64,000 bases of DNA from Saprospiraceae bacterium (GTDB lineage: Bacteria; Bacteroidota; Bacteroidia; Chitinophagales; Saprospiraceae): assembly GCA_016717655.1 (NCBI GenBank), contig JADKFC010000008.1:139475-203474 (forward strand). The letters run 5' to 3'. The notes beneath the pieces are model-generated. The model was not told the DNA's origin. It saw only the letters and a program-made list of their open reading frames with translations, and made no database searches. The position numbers were made by a program, and so were the translations under genes. Shown here one piece after another: positions 59,322 to 64,000 of this stretch (position 1 is the stretch's first letter; every line of letters begins with the position of its first letter).

Positions 59322-61124
59322 TTATCCAAAAACCTCTTGTTTTTCCTGCACGATGGTTAGTTCTTCATCATTCATGAGGGTTTCAAGACAGGCGATGGCC
59401 TTGGGCAGCTCATATTTGAAGTAGTACTTCATGGTGTGAATTTTTGATTCATAAAAGGCAGTATCGAAGGCTCCTGTACCGGTGACCAGGGCTTTTTTGG
59501 CCGCAGTGGCCATCTTGATCCACTGGTAAGCTACTACGATGCCAGAAGCCATTTCCATAAAGATGGTGGCATCGGCCAGGAACGACTCATAATCGCCGGC
59601 CATGGCCATTGGGATGAGTCGACCCAATACTTTTTGTACATCGCCTAATCTGGCTTCGAGTTGTCTTACGTAGGGTTTCAGCTCGTCGTAGTTGGAGGCT
59701 TCCTGATTGGTTTCAGTGATGCGCGCCATCAGTAACTGAAGGGCCTGTCCGTTTTCCATGGTGATTTTGCGACCCAGCAGGTCGAGCGACTGGATGCCGG
59801 TAGTGCCCTCGTAGAGCGACATGATGCGGATATCGCGGTAATATTGTTGTAGGATGAAGTCGGTGCAAAAACCATAACCTCCCAGTACCTGTAGGCCGTT
59901 GTCAATGGCTTCTTTCCCCCTTTCAGAAGGGAAGGTCTTGGCCATTGGGGTGAGGAGCTCTAGGAGGAGGTGATTTTCTTTTTTTTGCTCTCCCACGCCT
60001 TCGAGTGCAAAGTCAACGTGTTTGGCCGTTTCCAGGAGCAAGCTGAGGGCGCCTTCTACGATTGATTTTTGTTTGAGCAGCATTCTTCGCACATCGGCGT
60101 GCTCGATGATCAGCGCTGGTTCCTGGTTTGGATTTTTGCGACCATTGCTTTCAATTCTTCTGCCCTGGGGTCTTTCTTTGGCGTATTGCAAAGAGGCATA
60201 GTAGGCAGCTGTAGCCGTAGAGGTGGCGGTCATGCCTACATCGATGCGGGCGCCATTCATCATCTGAAACATTTGTTTCAAGCCGAGGTTGGCTTCTCCC
60301 ACCAACCAGCCAACACAGCCATCGTTTTCTCCAAATACAAGGTGGGTGGTGCAATAGCCCCGCTGACCCATTTTTTGGAAATCGCCTGCCGTGATGACAT
60401 CATTAAATGCCTCAGTTTCCGGTATGAATTTGGGTACTACAAAGAGCGAGATGCCCTTGGTACCGGCGGGTGCACCTTCTATCCTGGCCAAAACAAGGTG
60501 GACAAAGTTAGATGTGGCATCGTGGTCACCACCCGAAATAAATATTTTTTGGCCCTTTATTTTATACGACCCATCTGCCTGGGCATAGGCCATGGTTTTG
60601 ACATCAGAAAGAGAGGAACCTGCCTGAGGTTCGGTCAGGCACATGGTACCAGCCCATTTGCCGTTGAGCATATTGGGTACAAAACGATCGATCAAGTCCT
60701 GCTTTCCAAAAGTGGTAATCAGATGGGCAGAGCCGGCAGTTAGACCCATGTAACCCGTCATGTGGTTGTTGGCCGATTCAAAGATGTGGTTGATGGCGTT
60801 GACAATGAAGTGGGGAGCCTGCATTCCACCATGTTCATGGTCAAAATACATGCCTATCCATCCATTGTCGCCGGCATCTTTAAAGATCTTTTTAACATGC
60901 GGGTGGATGATGACCTTGCCATCCTTAAAATAGGCCGGTTTTTCATCCATTTCCCTGAAGTAAGGATACCAGTCCTGATCTGCCCATGCTTTGGCAGAGT
61001 CAAGGAGGATTTCTAAACTTTCTTTATCAAAATTAGAATAGCGGGGCAATTGAAACACATCCTCCGCGCCGTGAACTTCGTATAAAAGGAAACGAAGCTG
61101 ATCCATATTCATGTAAGTCGCCAT
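59322..61124 (-). CDS. Acyl-CoA dehydrogenase, long (~600-residue) type
   Basis: 600 residues from the ATG at 61124. FAD-dependent alpha,beta-dehydrogenation of acyl-CoA in beta-oxidation. Motifs: MCLTEPQAGSSLSDVKTMA, KIKGQKIFISGGDHD, QKMGQRGYCTTHLVFG, QVLGGYGFCTDFILQQYYRDIRI and the catalytic glutamate in SLYEGTTGIQSLDLLGRK. It has the N- and C-terminal extensions of this subgroup. The -7 promoter just upstream supports this start over 61145. Followed by SCP2. Confidence 0.92.
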   Translation of the reverse strand: MATYMNMDQLRFLLYEVHGAEDVFQLPRYSNFDKESLEILLDSAKAWADQDWYPYFREMDEKPAYFKDGKVIIHPHVKKIFKDAGDNGWIGMYFDHEHGGMQAPHFIVNAINHIFESANNHMTGYMGLTAGSAHLITTFGKQDLIDRFVPNMLNGKWAGTMCLTEPQAGSSLSDVKTMAYAQADGSYKIKGQKIFISGGDHDATSNFVHLVLARIEGAPAGTKGISLFVVPKFIPETEAFNDVITAGDFQKMGQRGYCTTHLVFGENDGCVGWLVGEANLGLKQMFQMMNGARIDVGMTATSTATAAYYASLQYAKERPQGRRIESNGRKNPNQEPALIIEHADVRRMLLKQKSIVEGALSLLLETAKHVDFALEGVGEQKKENHLLLELLTPMAKTFPSERGKEAIDNGLQVLGGYGFCTDFILQQYYRDIRIMSLYEGTTGIQSLDLLGRKITMENGQALQLLMARITETNQEASNYDELKPYVRQLEARLGDVQKVLGRLIPMAMAGDYESFLADATIFMEMASGIVVAYQWIKMATAAKKALVTGTGAFDTAFYESKIHTMKYYFKYELPKAIACLETLMNDEELTIVQEKQEVFG

Positions 61125-61142
61125 CTTGATTCGAATTTTACA

Positions 61143-61150
61143 CAAATATA
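61143..61150 (-). promoter_or_regulatory. -7 element (TATATTTG) for the acyl-CoA dehydrogenase
   Basis: TATATTTG reading leftward, about 18 nt before the ATG at 61124, with a TTG about 17 nt further upstream. Confidence 0.5.
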
Positions 61151-61281
61151 CTACATTTTTTTAACTCCAAGTTAAATTTTATATAAAATTTGGAAAATAG
61201 GGTTCAAATAATGCATTAATTTGGCACTTATGGCTGTTTTAGGTCGGATTGGACTGTTAGCCCCCCTTGTTTGAACTTGAT

Positions 61282-61785
61282 TTACTTGGCTTTGGCCGGG
61301 TTTGGCAGGATTTTATCTGCAATTAGACGTTGTTTGAGGCCTTCCACGTTGACCAGTATAGCAATTTTGGAAGAGGGTTCGGTGGCAGAAGTGTATTCAA
61401 AATAAGATATGTCTCTATCGAGAACAAACAAGTGCATGTCGGCATTAAAGAACCTATCAAAATAAGCCGGGTTGTTGCTGATGATGGTTTTTCCCTCCTT
61501 ACCCAACAGCGGATGGGGAAAATGTGCACCCTCAAAACCATCCTGTAGCAGGGCCCTGAATCCATTCTGGATGGCGTTTTGCAATGAGCTGCCCTTGGTG
61601 GTACCAAAGCCATAGGTTGTCACCCAAAGATCTTTTATGGGTCCGGAAGGTATGGTGTCTTTGACTGGGCTTTTATGGGTTGATGATTGTGCCGATGGCT
61701 GCTGCGACTTTAAGGTACTAGAGCAGGAAAGCAGGGTAACAATGAAAAAAACGGCTACTATTTTATTCAAAATATTCATATTCAT
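61282..61785 (-). CDS. Lipoprotein of unknown function
   Basis: 167 residues. Lipobox LLSCSS near residue 20, a Ser/Pro/Gln-rich linker (SQQPSAQSSTHKSPVKD), then a compact globular domain (LWVTTYGFGTTKGSSLQNAI ... NPAYFDRFFNADMHLFV). No family recognised. Divergent from the WG-repeat gene; a TATCTTGC -7-like box sits at 61804-61811 on its strand. Confidence 0.7.
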   Translation of the reverse strand: MNMNILNKIVAVFFIVTLLSCSSTLKSQQPSAQSSTHKSPVKDTIPSGPIKDLWVTTYGFGTTKGSSLQNAIQNGFRALLQDGFEGAHFPHPLLGKEGKTIISNNPAYFDRFFNADMHLFVLDRDISYFEYTSATEPSSKIAILVNVEGLKQRLIADKILPNPAKAK

Positions 61786-61824
61786 GTACTTATAAAATTT
61801 TAAGCAAGATACTGCGCCATTGCA

Positions 61825-61833
61825 TACCTTTGC
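61825..61833 (+). promoter_or_regulatory. -7 element (TACCTTTGC) for the WG-repeat gene
   Basis: TACCTTTGC overlaps the longest reading frame's TTG at 61820, so translation must begin downstream, probably at the TTG at 61874. Confidence 0.5.
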
Positions 61834-61873
61834 ACCACAAATTATTTACAAAATTAAACCTGTTACAACAATA

Positions 61874-63437
61874 TTGGTTCCAAAATTTAAAATCTGCCTG
61901 GCTGTTGGTCTTTTAAGTCTTTTGTCCTCTACAATATGGGCACAGTCATTTCAATACCTCTTGCCCACTTCATTATCCGAAATTGATGACCTTCAGTACG
62001 ATGCGGCAGCCGCACAACTGGGTTTGTATGCTGTAAAAAGTAAAGACAAATGGGGCGTTAAAAACAAAGAGAACGTCCTCCTTGTACCTGCAATGTACGA
62101 CTCCTTAAGAATCGATACTGAAGCCGGAATGATCACCTGCTTCCACCAAAGAACCGTATCCAATCTTGGCTACAATGGTCGCAAATTGTCGTACCAGGAA
62201 GTAGACTCCCTCTTTCAAAAAAGAGATCGCAAACGGTGGCTGGCATTGGCTAAAAAAATTCAGCAACAGTACAAAGAACTGCTACCGGGCTTTGACCTCA
62301 CCTATACCGAAAAAAGTTTGCCCGAAGTAACCCTGAAAGATGCTTCTGGAAAAGTAATTGACTCTATCCGACTACAAAATTATACACAGGTTTATCATTC
62401 AGCAGCCGGTTACCGCTTTATCAATGGCAGCATGTACAACAAAATGGGAGAAAAACTAAAGCCCGACAATAAGTACAGCCAACTCATACCCAGCAGCACC
62501 GGCTTTATCCTGGCCAAACAAGCCGGGTTTTGGGGACTACTCAATGCCCATGGCAAGCCCTTGCTGCCTTGCGTCTATACCAGCATCGACACCCTCGAAG
62601 GCCTGCCTCTTTTTCTTTTGGGCCGCAACAATCAATACTACCTGGCTGATTCCATCAACAAACGCATCGTACCCCATGCAGTGGAAAGAGTGCTCCAACC
62701 CGGTGCCAAGGGCCACGTAGTCTTTTATTTCACCAACAAGACCTTGAGTTATAATGCCACCACCAAAAACATTGTGCAGTGGGACTTTGTCATCGATAAA
62801 AAATTGGGGAAGACCGGGTATTGGCTGGTGAAAAAATTTGGCTTTACAGGCTGTGTTGACCTCAACACCGGAGAAGAGATCATTCCTGCCAAATACGAAG
62901 CCATTTGGGAGGCAGGTGATGGCTACATCGTAGCCTCTAGTGGCAAAAAGAACAATGGGCTGATGAAGGCAATGGATGTGTACCACGATTATAAACTGGT
63001 TTATCAAAGTAACCTCATACAGTTCCTTCCATTTTCAGAAGGCTTATTAATAGAATCTGATTCCAAACGCTGTGTTTTGGACAACCATTTTAAAGAAAAG
63101 TGGTGCCTGGAGCGAGGCACCTTTTACCCTGCCAGCATGGGCCGGTTGATTTCTGCTTACAGCGATGAAAGTGGTCCCGGCGTCTACCTAGCTAAAGACT
63201 TTGCCAATAGAAATTTCAAAAAACCCTACGAAACCGCCATCGACCTCAAACAACCCCTGACTGTGAATGGCAAGCCCGGCCCTATGGGTGCGCTATGCAA
63301 AGAGCTGGGGAGTGATTGATTATGAGGGCAATCCTCTCATCAACTTCCAATGGGATGAGATGAAAGATATCAAGACGGAGGCCCAACAGTTTAAGGTGAA
63401 GAAGGATGGTAAGTGGGGGGTGATAAGGGTGATATAG
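61874..63437 (+). CDS. Secreted WG-repeat protein (frameshifted)
   Basis: 520 residues after repair, from a TTG at 61874 (VPKFKICLAVGLLSLLSSTIWAQ signal peptide). WG-type repeats are visible: KWGVKNKENVLLVPAMYDSL, GFWGLLNAHGKPLLPCVYTSI, GFTGCVDLNTGEEIIPAKYEAI. The C-terminal repeat WGVIDYEGNPLINFQWDEM and KKDGKWGVIRVI are in another frame; removing one G at 63286-63288 joins them. WG-repeat proteins are common secreted proteins in Bacteroidota; role unknown. Confidence 0.78.
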
Positions 63438-63454
63438 AATCGCAGGGCCTCGTT

Positions 63455-63512
63455 GAGACGTAGGGCCCTGTTGAGACGCAGGGCCCTGCGTCTCAACAGG
63501 GCCCTACGTCTC
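63455..63512. repeat. 58-bp perfect palindrome (GTTGAGACGYAGGGCCCTG units)
   Basis: A fully self-complementary sequence centred at 63483/63484. It is built from two inverted pairs of a 19-nt unit, GAGACGTAGGGCCCTGTT and GAGACGCAGGGCCCTG. A partial third unit lies at 63441-63455. It sits between the WG-repeat stop and the thiolase promoter, and could act as a bidirectional terminator-like hairpin or a mobile palindromic repeat. Confidence 0.9.
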
Positions 63513-63529
63513 TGCTACCATTTTTATTT

Positions 63530-63538
63530 TAACTTTGC
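63530..63538 (+). promoter_or_regulatory. -7 element (TAACTTTGC) for the thiolase
   Basis: TAACTTTGC lies 14 nt before the ATG at 63553, directly after the palindrome. Confidence 0.5.
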
Positions 63539-63552
63539 GCAAAATTTAATCC

Positions 63553-64000
63553 ATGCAGGCATTTATCGTTGATGGGGTTCGTACACCAATTGGTAGTTTT
63601 GGGGGCAGTTTGGGTCCGGTGAGGGGTGATGATCTGGCGGCGCATGTGATCAGGCAGCTGCTGGACAGGCACCAGGGACTCGATTTGGAGGCCATTGATG
63701 ATGTCATCCTGGGCTGTGTGAACCAGGCGGGAGACGACAATAGGAATGTGGCAAGGATGGCGCTGCTATTGGCAGGATTGCCGGTATCGGTACCGGGAGA
63801 GACGGTCAACCGACTATGTGCTTCGGGGATGTCGGCTACCGTGCAGGCGGCGAGGGCGATCATGGCGGGTGATGGTCATCTTTTTATCAGTGGGGGCATG
63901 GAGCATATGACGAGGAGTCCGTATGTTATTTCTAAGGCCAGTAAGCCCTATGGTACAGATGCGCAGATGGTGGATTCGAGCTTTGGATGGCGCTTGTCAA
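63553..64000 (+). CDS. Thiolase (acetyl-CoA acetyltransferase / 3-oxoadipyl-CoA thiolase type), cut by window edge
   Basis: 149 residues visible. VDGVRTPIGSFGGSLGPVR at the start, GCVNQAGDDNRNVARMALLL, and the catalytic cysteine in VNRLCASGMSATVQA, then GGMEHMTRSPYV. The QAGxDNRNVARM block resembles PcaF-type thiolases, but acetyl-CoA acetyltransferases share it. With the nearby acyl-CoA dehydrogenase and SCP2 protein it fits fatty acid degradation. Confidence 0.92.
   Translation, partial: MQAFIVDGVRTPIGSFGGSLGPVRGDDLAAHVIRQLLDRHQGLDLEAIDDVILGCVNQAGDDNRNVARMALLLAGLPVSVPGETVNRLCASGMSATVQAARAIMAGDGHLFISGGMEHMTRSPYVISKASKPYGTDAQMVDSSFGWRLS

Overview
The window looks like a chromosomal segment from a member of the phylum Bacteroidota, most likely of the Saprospiria type. 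The support is large secreted proteins with HYR/SdrD-type modules and a type IX secretion (T9SS) C-terminal domain, a full Na+-translocating NADH:quinone oxidoreductase operon, Bacteroidota-typical families (DUF2723 membrane protein, alternative GlmU-like protein, alpha-beta fused E1 dehydrogenase, CarboxypepD_reg/TonB receptor), no visible Shine-Dalgarno sites, and many TAnnTTTG-type -7 promoter elements. The genus assignment is inference. No tRNA, rRNA, CRISPR array, transposase or phage gene was seen.

Layout. 1-3027: 3' truncated giant surface protein. 3358-8960: leftward UvrD-type helicase, AlkD-like repair protein, Fur regulator and a Rel stringent-response enzyme lacking part of its HD domain. 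9193-12829: Uma2-family protein, formate-THF ligase (fhs), alanine aminotransferase (alaA). 13125-17323: 1,400-residue T9SS cargo protein, followed by a strong terminator. 17421-22998: leftward series of cytochrome c, SCO copper chaperone, lipoprotein, biotin carrier, flippase, DppC-like permease, nadA. 23208-25483: secreted coiled-coil protein, LpxH-like hydrolase, propeller-like protein. 25489-27938: TonB-dependent receptor. 28040-34311: nqrABCDEF. 34743-42747: fabG, Tat-exported Gfo/Idh/MocA oxidoreductase, YhhN protein, M28 peptidase, rpiB, DUF2723 protein. 42936-45868: two small envelope proteins, lptB, Big_5 lipoprotein. 46021-48032: an MbnP/MbnH-like pair. 48035-52171: NTF2-like protein, enolase-superfamily enzyme, small secreted protein, Lrp regulator, and the arsenosugar-associated pair arsS/CMD protein. 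52318-57953: fused E1 dehydrogenase, GIN-domain protein, L31 type B, GlmU-like protein, methyltransferase-like protein, YkgJ-type protein. 57954-58972: about 1 kb of repeat-rich noncoding DNA. 58975-64000: SCP2 protein, acyl-CoA dehydrogenase, lipoprotein, WG-repeat protein, a perfect 58-bp palindrome and a 3' truncated thiolase.

At least 13 otherwise well-preserved genes are broken by single-base shifts, several in short homopolymers. Restoring one base (two in two genes) gives the normal family length each time. This is more typical of uncorrected sequencing error than of gene decay, so I annotate them as single frameshifted CDSs.

The features most worth following are the T9SS-tagged MbnP with its MbnH di-heme partner (a probable peptide-modifying copper system), the Rel protein with a clean in-frame loss inside the hydrolase domain, the membrane-anchored NqrA, the arsS/CMD pair, and the repeat-rich intergenic region.
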